A stretch of 64,000 bases of DNA, taken from the NCBI RefSeq assembly GCF_003369445.1, contig NZ_QRCU01000037.1:124001-188000 (forward strand), read 5' to 3'. This DNA comes from Arthrobacter silvisoli (GTDB lineage: Bacteria > Actinomycetota > Actinomycetes > Actinomycetales > Micrococcaceae). Numbering within the stretch: the stretch's first letter is position 1; every line of letters begins with the position of its first letter. The notes below the pieces were generated by a model. That model was given only the letters and a program-made list of their open reading frames with translations. It had not been told where the DNA came from and searched no databases. Of this stretch, positions 49,995-58,125 are shown piece by piece. Position numbers and translations under genes: made by a program.

Positions 49995-52820
49995 TCAGGT
50001 GCTTGCCAGCTTGTTGCCCTTCAGCAGGAACGGGTAGGCGATGTTGCTGCCCACTGAGCCTGGCGCGATGTCCGTGTACTTGACGGCACCGTTGGCGTCG
50101 ATCCAGCCGATTCCGTTGAGGTCCGGGCGGTGGCCGTAGACGGGTGAAAACGCGGTCATGGCCGAGAACCCTCCGGCGCTGAGCCGGACCGGGGCCGTAG
50201 TGACCTTACCCCCATAAACGCGCGAGTAGCGGTACAGCGAGCCGCCCTGGTTGACGATGAGGCACGAACTGGTGGACCGCGAGGGAACCATGAGGACGAA
50301 CTTCCGGCCCTTCCATCCGGTGCCGATGGTGGCCGGCGTTCCCAGGGCGCCGGTGCTGAGGACCGGCCAGGCCCGCAGGATGCCGCTGGCCGGATCCATG
50401 GCGAGCACCGACAGCGAGGTGCCCCAGATTCCCACAGTGAGATCCACGGTGCCCCAGCCCGTTTTCGCCAGGACAGCCGGCGGCATGAAGCCCCCCCGCG
50501 GCAGGCCGCGGTGCAGTTGCAGGGACCCGTCGCTGTGGCTTGTCAGGACGTCGAAGATACCGTCTCGGTTCCAATCCACCACGTGCGCGGACCGTACATA
50601 GCCGCCGAACCCGGAGTCCGCACGGAGAGGATCCCCGAATTTTCCGTTGCCGAGGGAACGGCAGACACTCAAACCGCCGGTAGGACCCACCGAGACCAGG
50701 TCCGCTGCGGTGCGGATCGTCGGCCGCTGCACGGTGTCGACCTCGGCGATGTTGGTGCCGTCTTCGACGACGAACAGCCGGCCGTCCTTGCTGACCGTCA
50801 TTTCGCTGTAGGCACCCCTCAGGATTTCCTTCCGGGTTTGCCAGTAGGGGTCCAGGAGGGTCACTGTGCCGCCGCTGATGTGGAGGATGCCGCTGGCCTT
50901 GGGAAGGTACTTGATGGTGCTGGTCCTGTACCCGGGGGCGACGGAACGGTTGAGGAGCTGGTAGGTCGCCACCGGCGAGCCGCTGGCCTTGTTGAGCCGG
51001 ATCACCCCGTTGTTCGTGCTCACGTAAAGGATCCCGTTGACCAGGATGGGGCTGTTGATCTCTACTTCGCCGGTGAACGGGCGGGCCCACAACAGTTTGC
51101 CCTGTACGACATCCCAGGCGAAGACGTGGGCGGGCTTGGTGTCGTTGCTCGCGCCTTGTCCGCCCATGATCCCTGTGGTGCCGTACACGATGTCGCCTTC
51201 GCCGGCCAGGCCCAGCACGGACTGCCCGGGCACGGGTGCGGACACCACCTTGATGTCGGCGTCGTCGGCCGGATTCAGGATGGCAAGCGCACCGCCGTTC
51301 CGCCCATAGTCCGGGATGGTCCCGGCCACCACCCTGCCGCCGGCCAGGGCCCAGCAGATCGGCCTCGACTGGAAGTAGGCTTTCCGCAGCTCAACCAGTA
51401 CTTTGATCGTTTTCGTGACGGGGTTGAAGCGGAGCAACACTCCGCCGGTGTAGGAGCCGATGTAGATCGTGGACGCGTCGTATTCGAGGATGCCTTCGAT
51501 CTGCGCGATCCCGCTCCCCACCGGCGACCTCCACGTGGCCCAGGTGGCGAGGTCGACGCTGCCGACGCCGTCTCCCCTGTAGCCGCCGAAGTAGACCTTG
51601 TTTTCGCTTGCGGAGGCCAGGAGTCCCTGGACTTTGAAGGTCTGGGCCGCGAAGCCGGCCACCACGTCCGAAAGGACCGCCTGCGCAGTGGCGGAGACCC
51701 GCACGGACCGGTACTCGCCGTCGCTCCCGCAGAGGATGTTCACGAAAGTGTCTGTCCCGGAAACCTCGACGTCCATGGCCCGCGCCGTGTCCGGGACGAG
51801 GCACACAAACGTCGCCTCCATGGTCCTGGTGTCGATCCGCATGAGTTTGTGGACGCCCGCGGTGTTCCAGACGGCGTAGGCCTCCGGGGAGCCGGGCGCA
51901 GAGGCAGAGGTGCGTGCAGAAGGGATCCAGGTCCACGGCAGGGTAAGCCACGTGCCGGTTGAGATCCGGTACACCCTGAACTTCTGGGTTCCGTCGGCGC
52001 CGTCGTAATAGACAAAGAGCACGTCAGCGTGGGCATCGACACGTTCCACGAACCCCGACGCGTTGGCGTCGGGGAGGGGGATTTCGCGGATTTCGTCCGG
52101 GGTGCCCCTATGCCAGGTGAACAGGCTCGGGTTCTGGGACCCCGTTCCCGCAAAGACGTTGTCGGAGCCGTCGATCGCGAGCGCCCGGACGTACTGGGTA
52201 TCAGGGCGGACACGCGGGGTCTCCAAAGTCGTCCGGGTCAGCGGATCGAACCGCGTGGTGTTCCCGGTGGGATAGTTGCCGTTCCACACTCCGCCCTTGG
52301 AGTCGACGGCGACGGCGAACGACGAGTACGTCGAGAGGGGCGCCGTGTCGTACGCATCGGTGACGGTACCGGAGGCCGTGACCCGTTTGACGGTGTTGTC
52401 CGCGCCGAAGGCAAGCAGGTCCCCGGTTCCGGCGTCGATCGCGGTGTTCCCTACGCCGGCCCCGTTCCCCGCAAACGGCGCCAACGATGCCTCCCGGACA
52501 CCCGTGGCGGCGTCAAGGATCTGGAGCTGGTCGGCCAGGCCGGAGCTTCCCGCGGCGATCTTCAGTACGCCGGAGCCTGTCCTGAAGAACCTGGCGGTCA
52601 CTTGGGGGACGCCCTGGAAGACGTTCCGGAATCTGCGCAGGAGGCGGGACTGCTCCGTTCCGACGGTAGTGAGCGGGATTCGTTGCCCGAAGCTGGTCGC
52701 AAGGGACTGCGCTGCAGCCGGAACCGTTCCGGCGACCGTGAGTCCGATCCCGGCGCTGGCTCCCAGGACAACGGCCAGTGACAGGACGGATCTCCGCCGG
52801 ATCAACTTCCCGGCGCTCAT
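49995..52820 (-). CDS. Tat-exported beta-propeller protein B with FG-GAP domain
   Basis: 941 residues from the ATG at 52820 (GGAG upstream; the longer frame to 52934 lacks a signal-like start). The Tat signal is LIRRRSVLSLAVVLGASAG. The propeller region and C-terminal FG-GAP domain (DWNRDGIFDVL, LQLHRGLPRGGFMPPAV) run in parallel with protein A over nearly their whole length. Only the N-terminal signal/linker differs strongly. A tandem duplication followed by moderate divergence is the simplest explanation. It is preceded by a 348-bp gap with terminator-like hairpins, so it probably starts a second transcript. It is followed 122 bp later by deacetylase B. Confidence 0.85.
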   Translation of the reverse strand: MSAGKLIRRRSVLSLAVVLGASAGIGLTVAGTVPAAAQSLATSFGQRIPLTTVGTEQSRLLRRFRNVFQGVPQVTARFFRTGSGVLKIAAGSSGLADQLQILDAATGVREASLAPFAGNGAGVGNTAIDAGTGDLLAFGADNTVKRVTASGTVTDAYDTAPLSTYSSFAVAVDSKGGVWNGNYPTGNTTRFDPLTRTTLETPRVRPDTQYVRALAIDGSDNVFAGTGSQNPSLFTWHRGTPDEIREIPLPDANASGFVERVDAHADVLFVYYDGADGTQKFRVYRISTGTWLTLPWTWIPSARTSASAPGSPEAYAVWNTAGVHKLMRIDTRTMEATFVCLVPDTARAMDVEVSGTDTFVNILCGSDGEYRSVRVSATAQAVLSDVVAGFAAQTFKVQGLLASASENKVYFGGYRGDGVGSVDLATWATWRSPVGSGIAQIEGILEYDASTIYIGSYTGGVLLRFNPVTKTIKVLVELRKAYFQSRPICWALAGGRVVAGTIPDYGRNGGALAILNPADDADIKVVSAPVPGQSVLGLAGEGDIVYGTTGIMGGQGASNDTKPAHVFAWDVVQGKLLWARPFTGEVEINSPILVNGILYVSTNNGVIRLNKASGSPVATYQLLNRSVAPGYRTSTIKYLPKASGILHISGGTVTLLDPYWQTRKEILRGAYSEMTVSKDGRLFVVEDGTNIAEVDTVQRPTIRTAADLVSVGPTGGLSVCRSLGNGKFGDPLRADSGFGGYVRSAHVVDWNRDGIFDVLTSHSDGSLQLHRGLPRGGFMPPAVLAKTGWGTVDLTVGIWGTSLSVLAMDPASGILRAWPVLSTGALGTPATIGTGWKGRKFVLMVPSRSTSSCLIVNQGGSLYRYSRVYGGKVTTAPVRLSAGGFSAMTAFSPVYGHRPDLNGIGWIDANGAVKYTDIAPGSVGSNIAYPFLLKGNKLAST

Positions 52821-53079
52821 CGGAGCAGCTCCGTCGGCGCATGGCGCGGAACTGGCATAGCGAGATTGAAGAGACCGCACATACCGAGACCCCCAGGGAC
52901 CAGAAGCCGGTCTTGGGGACCAGCCATGCTCCATTGGAGCCGTCGCGGTGAAGGCCCGTCACGAGTAGTGTGTACTCCACTTTGTACGGTCGCCCAGGCG
53001 GAAAATGGGGCGAATAGTACTCAATTCGGGGTGTCCGCAGGGGGCCGACTACTCGGTCCTGCACCGTGCCCTGAGTAGC

Positions 53080-53156
53080 GGCGGGGACGGCCGCGGACGT
53101 AGCGTCCCCGCCGACTGGGAGAGGGGTACCCGGGCCGGGCAGGGGAACCGGCCCGG
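53080..53156. terminator. Two strong hairpins after propeller gene C
   Basis: GGCGGGGACG at 53080-53089 pairs with CGTCCCCGCC at 53103-53112 (10 bp, 13-base loop). CCGGGCCGG at 53130-53138 pairs with CCGGCCCGG at 53148-53156 (9 bp, 9-base loop). Both lie within 90 bp downstream of the propeller C stop and would separate it from propeller B. The rest of the 348-bp gap (52821-53168) has lower GC and probably holds the promoter of propeller B; I see no gene in it. Confidence 0.65.
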
Positions 53157-53168
53157 CCTGCGCGGCCC

Positions 53169-55388
53169 TCAGGCGCCGACAGCCACCTCGACGATGTCTG
53201 TGCCGTTGTCGACGAGGAGCAGTTTGTTCTGCTTGGAGACGGCTAGATCCGAGTAGGTACCCCGCAGGAGCTCAGTACGTGTCTTTCGGCCGAGATCCAG
53301 CAAGGTCACTGTGCCGCCGCACAGGTGCACGATCCGGTTGTGCCCCGGGAGTGCTTCGATGCTGCTCGTGCGGTATTTCGCGGCCGCCCAGCGCTCAAGA
53401 AGCCGGTACGTGGCCAGCGGCGTTCCGTCGGCCTTGCCCATCTGGACCACCCCGTTACTGGTGCTCACGTAGAGCGCGCCGCTCACCAGGAGGGGGCTGT
53501 TGATCTCCACTTCGCCCGGCAGGGCCTGCTTCCACAGCATCCTCCCCTGCGCGACGTTCCAGGCGAAGACATGGGCGGGGGTGGCATCGTTGGGTGCGCC
53601 GTGGCCGCCCTTGATTCCGGTGGTGCCGTAGACGACGTCGCCGTCTCCGACCAATCCCAGGATGGACTGCCCCGGGACCGGATCCACGATCACGCGGGTC
53701 GAGTCGTCCGCCGGGTCGATGAGGACCAGGGCGCCGCCGCTGCGGCCATAGTCCGGGATGGTACCGGCGACGACGCGGCCCCCTGCCGTCGTCCACGCGA
53801 TGGGCCGTGATTGCAGGTACTTGTCCCGCAGTTCGATGAGCTTCTTGACGGACCCGGTGGCGGGGTTGAAGCGGAAAATGACCCCGCCGGTATAGGAACC
53901 GATGTAGAGCGTCCTGGCGTTGTAGGCCAGCATCCCTTCGATCTGCCGGATGCCCGCCGCGGGGGTAGAGCGCCAGGTCCGGCGCGTAACGGGGTCGAGG
54001 CTGCCGATCCCATCTCCGAGGTAGCCGCCGAAGTAGACTTTGTTGCCCGCGGGGGCGATGAGGGTTTGCAGCTTGAAGATGCGCGGGGCGAGCTCGGCCG
54101 GCACGTCACGGACGCTGTTCCCGTTGTCGAGGGAAATCCTGGCAACCCGGAAACCCTTGCCGCTTCCGCACAGCAGGTTCAGGTAGCCCTGGCTGCCGGA
54201 CGCCTCGAATTCCATCGCCTCGGGCGGCCCCGGAACGAGGCACACGAAGGCCGCATCGAGCGTCCGGGCGTCAATACGCATCAGCCGGTGCGAACCCGCG
54301 CCGCTCCAGACTGCGTAGACGTCGGCGTTGTCGCCGGAAGAGGCAGTGACCATTCCGGACGGCAGCCATCTCCATGGGGGCGTCAGCCAAGTGCCCGTTG
54401 ACGTCCGGTACACGCTGAAGATCGTCTTCCCGTCCGGCCCGACGACGTACACAAAGAGGAGGTCGCCGTGGGCTTCGATGCGCCGAACGAAACCGGTGGG
54501 GGTCCGCCAGGGCAACGGAATCTCGCGAACGTTCCCTGGGGTGTCAGTGTCCCAACTGAAGATGGCCGGATTACTGGCCCCCGTCCCCGCGTAGACCGTG
54601 TCCGAGGAGTCGATGGCCAGGGAGCGGACGTACTGGGTGTCGGCGCGGAGCCGGCCGGTGTTGAGGGTGGCTCCGCTGGCCGGGTCGTAGCGCGTGGCGT
54701 TGCCGGAGGGGTAGTTGCCGTTCCAGATGCGTCCCTTTGAATCCGTAGCCACGGCGAAGGATGCGTTGGTTGTCCCCTTCGCCGTGCTGTACCCGGTGGA
54801 GACCATCCCGGCGGAAGATACCCGCTGGACGATGTTTTCGGCCCCGAAGGCGAACAGCGTGGCACGTGCGGCGTCATACACTGTTGCCCCGACACCGCCG
54901 CCATTGCCGGGGAACGGGTTGATCTGTTTCTCCCTGACGCCGGTGGCGGCGTCGAGGATCTGCAACTGACCGCTCAGGCCCGCCGCGGAAGCCGCGATCT
55001 TCAGGACGCCCTGCCCGGTCCGGAAGAATTCTGCGGTGACATCCGGGTCACCCTTGAACACGTTCCGGTAACGGCGGAGCGGCGCACTGGGTTTCGCCAT
55101 CCTGGTGGTCAAAGCGACTGCCTTGCCGTGCGCGGTTTCAAGGGACTTCGTGGGCATCGAGGGACCTGGCCGCTGGGCAGGAGCGTCGAGGACGGACCCG
55201 GGGTCGGCTGATGGCTGGTCCACGGAATTGGGATCCGCGGCCGCGCGGCCGGGCCCGGGCCCGGCGGTGGAGCGGGTGAGCGCGGTCCCGGCGCCCAGGG
55301 CAATGCCGAGCGACAGCACCGTCCTGCGCAGGAGCCCCTTGGATGCGGGCACCTGCTCAGGCGGCGAGGAGTTCGGGTTGCCGGACAT
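53169..55388 (-). CDS. Tat-exported beta-propeller protein C, lacking the FG-GAP domain
   Basis: 739 residues from the ATG at 55388 (MSGN). The signal has a twin-Arg (LLRRTVLSLGIALGAGTAL), followed by a Pro-rich linker (~35-85) not seen in A and B. The propeller region is homologous to A and B (RRYRNVFKGDPDVTAEFFR, GGRVVAGTIPDYGRSGGAL, GALYVSTSNGVVQM). The protein stops after DNGTDIVEVAVGA, exactly where A and B continue into VQRPTIR and the FG-GAP domain. It is therefore a natural short form rather than a frameshift product. Its start overlaps the end of the deacetylase A gene by about 32 bp, implying coupled translation. Confidence 0.85.
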   Translation of the reverse strand: MSGNPNSSPPEQVPASKGLLRRTVLSLGIALGAGTALTRSTAGPGPGRAAADPNSVDQPSADPGSVLDAPAQRPGPSMPTKSLETAHGKAVALTTRMAKPSAPLRRYRNVFKGDPDVTAEFFRTGQGVLKIAASAAGLSGQLQILDAATGVREKQINPFPGNGGGVGATVYDAARATLFAFGAENIVQRVSSAGMVSTGYSTAKGTTNASFAVATDSKGRIWNGNYPSGNATRYDPASGATLNTGRLRADTQYVRSLAIDSSDTVYAGTGASNPAIFSWDTDTPGNVREIPLPWRTPTGFVRRIEAHGDLLFVYVVGPDGKTIFSVYRTSTGTWLTPPWRWLPSGMVTASSGDNADVYAVWSGAGSHRLMRIDARTLDAAFVCLVPGPPEAMEFEASGSQGYLNLLCGSGKGFRVARISLDNGNSVRDVPAELAPRIFKLQTLIAPAGNKVYFGGYLGDGIGSLDPVTRRTWRSTPAAGIRQIEGMLAYNARTLYIGSYTGGVIFRFNPATGSVKKLIELRDKYLQSRPIAWTTAGGRVVAGTIPDYGRSGGALVLIDPADDSTRVIVDPVPGQSILGLVGDGDVVYGTTGIKGGHGAPNDATPAHVFAWNVAQGRMLWKQALPGEVEINSPLLVSGALYVSTSNGVVQMGKADGTPLATYRLLERWAAAKYRTSSIEALPGHNRIVHLCGGTVTLLDLGRKTRTELLRGTYSDLAVSKQNKLLLVDNGTDIVEVAVGA

Positions 55389-56694
55389 CAAGATCACCCC
55401 CGACTGCGGTCGCGGTGATGCTGAGGCGGAGGGTGTCCGTGCCCGTCAAGGGCAGTGTGAGGTACTGGCGGACGGGAACGAAACCGGGCGAGCCCTGCAG
55501 CACCACGTCCTTGGTGACGTTCAGGCCCGCTGCAGAGCCGGCGTCGAACACGCGCAGCCGCACGCGGCAGCCTCGGAGGGAGCGCAGGGAGACGCGCAAC
55601 TGCCGCGGCGAGCCGGCGTGCCCGTCGAGCGGAATGTCCCTCCCCAGGACGGCGGTGGGCGTGCGGCTGCGCGCGAAGTCCTGGCCGTCTTCCTGAAGCA
55701 GGGTCCATTGCTCGTCCGGAACGTTCCAGCCGTCCCAGGCGGGTCCGCCTACCCCGGGAGCTGTCAGCAGGTCGTGCCGGTCCGCGCTGTCGATCCGCGC
55801 GGTCATCAGCCCGCCGACGGTGAGGATCTCAAGGCGCCCGGCATCGCGTTCCGACGCGCACCATTCGAAGAACCCTTCGAGGGCGGTGAGTTCGGCCGCG
55901 TTGAGGCCGCTGGGGTGGTACATGAAGCAGGCGCCCTGCCGCTGGCGTCGGGCGAGCTGGACGTAGCCCCGTCCGCGGCTTATCGCGTCGAGGCTCTCGA
56001 AGGGGATGTGGCCCCGGCCCAGGTTCGACAGGGGTTCGCCCGTCATCGACCAAAAGCCCCGGATGGTTCCGGTCGACAGGGCGTGCTCCTCCATGATGAG
56101 CCGCCCCGCCGGATTTTCCGAGAACGCTTGCAGGGTCGCTCCGCCGTTGAATCCCATGTAGTTCGTACCGCCGACTCCGGGCGGGATGAACAGTTCAATG
56201 GGCAGCTTCGGCAGGGATTGCGCCAAGGAGCGGCGGGAGTCCACGATCTCCGCGCGCAGCCGCGGCTCGGAATCCGCGTCGCGGTGGGTGGCACTGTGGT
56301 TTCCGATCTCAAACCCGTTCTCCAGCGCGTACTGCTGGAGCTGAGCAAACGTCACCGAGTCGCTGCCGTTCGGTCCGCGTTCGACGGCGGCCATCTGCGA
56401 CAAGGCCGCGATCGTCACCGGAATCGAGTACTTCCGGTGCAGGGGCAGCACATTGCTGACGAACTTGTTCAGGTGGTGGTCGCAGCGGAACGCGATCGCC
56501 GACTGGCCGTCGGTGCCGATCGGCCCGCCGCGGCGGGCGAGGAAGGCATCGAGCATGGACGCGTTGCCCGGGACGGGCTGCGGGCCTGCGTCGTCCGACG
56601 GCGTGCACCCGCTAGCCGAAAGAGCGGCCACCGTGCCCAGCCCGGCGAGCGCCACGAAGCGCCGCCGACCCAGGGTTCCACGTTCCAATTCCAC
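55357..56694 (-). CDS. NodB-like polysaccharide deacetylase A, Tat lipoprotein
   Basis: 445 residues. The signal combines a twin-Arg (LGRRRFVALAGLGTVAALS) with a lipobox ASGC (Cys30), so it is probably lipidated and held on the membrane. The deacetylase motifs match the paralogue at 48526: FRCDHHLNKF (Asp72), GNHSATHRDA (His133, His137), IPPGVGGTNYMGF and CFMYHPSG. The C-terminal jelly-roll module also aligns and ends ELLAA. It begins 21 bp after the Asp2-like gene and overlaps propeller C. Catalysis is predicted from the motifs but the substrate is unknown. Confidence 0.8.
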   Translation of the reverse strand: MELERGTLGRRRFVALAGLGTVAALSASGCTPSDDAGPQPVPGNASMLDAFLARRGGPIGTDGQSAIAFRCDHHLNKFVSNVLPLHRKYSIPVTIAALSQMAAVERGPNGSDSVTFAQLQQYALENGFEIGNHSATHRDADSEPRLRAEIVDSRRSLAQSLPKLPIELFIPPGVGGTNYMGFNGGATLQAFSENPAGRLIMEEHALSTGTIRGFWSMTGEPLSNLGRGHIPFESLDAISRGRGYVQLARRQRQGACFMYHPSGLNAAELTALEGFFEWCASERDAGRLEILTVGGLMTARIDSADRHDLLTAPGVGGPAWDGWNVPDEQWTLLQEDGQDFARSRTPTAVLGRDIPLDGHAGSPRQLRVSLRSLRGCRVRLRVFDAGSAAGLNVTKDVVLQGSPGFVPVRQYLTLPLTGTDTLRLSITATAVGGDLDVRQPELLAA

Positions 56695-56715
56695 AATTCT
56701 CCTGTCCGGACGGAG

Positions 56716-58125
56716 CTAAACCCAATGCGTGGTGAAGGCACGGACGGTGGCCCCTGGAACAGACCGGCGGAAGACCCGCGCACGCACCTGCCCTTCGTCG
56801 TCGGACAACGGGAAGGTGAAGTCCGTGTCACCGCTCGGCGGACGCTGTTCGAGGATGCCGGCTTTGCCGAACAGGTGGACCGCGAGGGTTTCTCCGTTAC
56901 CGGGCCAGCATTGGAGGGTGACCGACCCGGGTTGGCGGGTCAACGCGTAGGGCAACGGCTCCTGCCCGCTGCCCTGTTCGAAGTCGGCGACTTCGGCGGA
57001 CAACAAGTGTTTGAAGACCTGGCCGATCTCGCTGTGGGGCAGGCCGGGCAGCACCAGGCTCGCGGGTTCGTAACCGGCAGCGCGGGCGTCGTCCAGGAGC
57101 GGTTCCACGTGGGAGGCCAAGTGGTGGTCCGCGGAACCAACCGCCACGCGGATGGCGGTGGTGCGGTGCCCGTTGGCCAGGATGCCCCTGGCCTTGTCAT
57201 TGAGGAACCGCCGGTGCTCCTCCGTGGCCCCGCCCGTCATGAAGTCCAGGATCTGCGGGGCAGCGTGGAACAAGTAGTCCCCCACCCGGTACTGGGGCGC
57301 ACCCAGGACGACCTTCCCGACTCCGAGGGTCACGCCGTGCAGCAGGGCCGCGGTGGCGCCTTTTGAGGAGCCAGCGAACATGACGTCTGCAAGCGAAACG
57401 CCGAGCTCTTCGACGAGCGTGCCGAGCAGGCCCTGGGTCTCGTGGAAGATCGAGTCGTCGCCGTGGTCCATCCAGTAGTAGGACCCTTGCCGGCCGAAGT
57501 CGTCCATGATGAAGGCCTTGGACAGGCGGCTCTGTTCCAGGGATGCCCGGTAGTTGAAGGTGAAGTCGTATTCGGCGCCGATGGCCGAGAAAACCACCAG
57601 GAGCTTGCCTGCCGATGCCCCGTCGGGACGCTCCGCACTTTCGGCCCGGTCCAAGAGGTAGTTGAAGGAGCGCCCGGAATCGTGCCGGAGCCAGTTCATG
57701 CCCGGGCGCCCGATGCCGCGGTCCTTCAGCAGGAAGCCGTCCAGGTGCAGGCGGACCCGCACGCCGCCCCCGTCGCCGGACAGGGCAAGCCGCTGTCCAC
57801 CGGGACCTGCCTCAACGGCCAGCCGGGCCGGCGTCGCGCATTCGAGGTGCAGTTCGCCGAACTGCACCTCGTCCGACCAGAACGCCGCGCTGTGCCCGTG
57901 GGCGACAACCCTCACCCCTTCGGGGATGCCCACCCGGAGGTCCCAGGGGCCGCCGGAACCGGCGTCGCCTTCAAGGACGAATCCCGCGGGTCCGCCGGGC
58001 GGCAACTCCGCCAGGCTCGGGCTTTGGCCGTGGAACCCGGACGCGGCGTCCGCCGCACCCCGGAACGAGGCCGCGAGCAGGTCCCGGGCAGAACTGTGGA
58101 GCAACACCAAACTACTGACCGCCAT
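56716..58125 (-). CDS. Asp2-like alpha/beta-hydrolase, putative glycan acyltransferase
   Basis: 469 residues from the ATG at 58125, which overlaps the upstream glycosyltransferase gene by 14 bp. Residues ~30-170 are a beta-sandwich-like region. The hydrolase domain (~173-385) has KLLVVFSAIGA, AFIMDDFGRQGSYYWMDHGDD, nucleophile Ser254 in GSSKG, Asp333 in VGSADHHLASH and His364 in LPGLPHSEIG. The overall layout resembles Asp2 of accessory Sec systems, which O-acetylates glycans. The remaining ~85 residues are a small beta-domain. A role in decorating the polymer made by the adjacent glycosyltransferase is inferred. Confidence 0.7.
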   Translation of the reverse strand: MAVSSLVLLHSSARDLLAASFRGAADAASGFHGQSPSLAELPPGGPAGFVLEGDAGSGGPWDLRVGIPEGVRVVAHGHSAAFWSDEVQFGELHLECATPARLAVEAGPGGQRLALSGDGGGVRVRLHLDGFLLKDRGIGRPGMNWLRHDSGRSFNYLLDRAESAERPDGASAGKLLVVFSAIGAEYDFTFNYRASLEQSRLSKAFIMDDFGRQGSYYWMDHGDDSIFHETQGLLGTLVEELGVSLADVMFAGSSKGATAALLHGVTLGVGKVVLGAPQYRVGDYLFHAAPQILDFMTGGATEEHRRFLNDKARGILANGHRTTAIRVAVGSADHHLASHVEPLLDDARAAGYEPASLVLPGLPHSEIGQVFKHLLSAEVADFEQGSGQEPLPYALTRQPGSVTLQCWPGNGETLAVHLFGKAGILEQRPPSGDTDFTFPLSDDEGQVRARVFRRSVPGATVRAFTTHWV

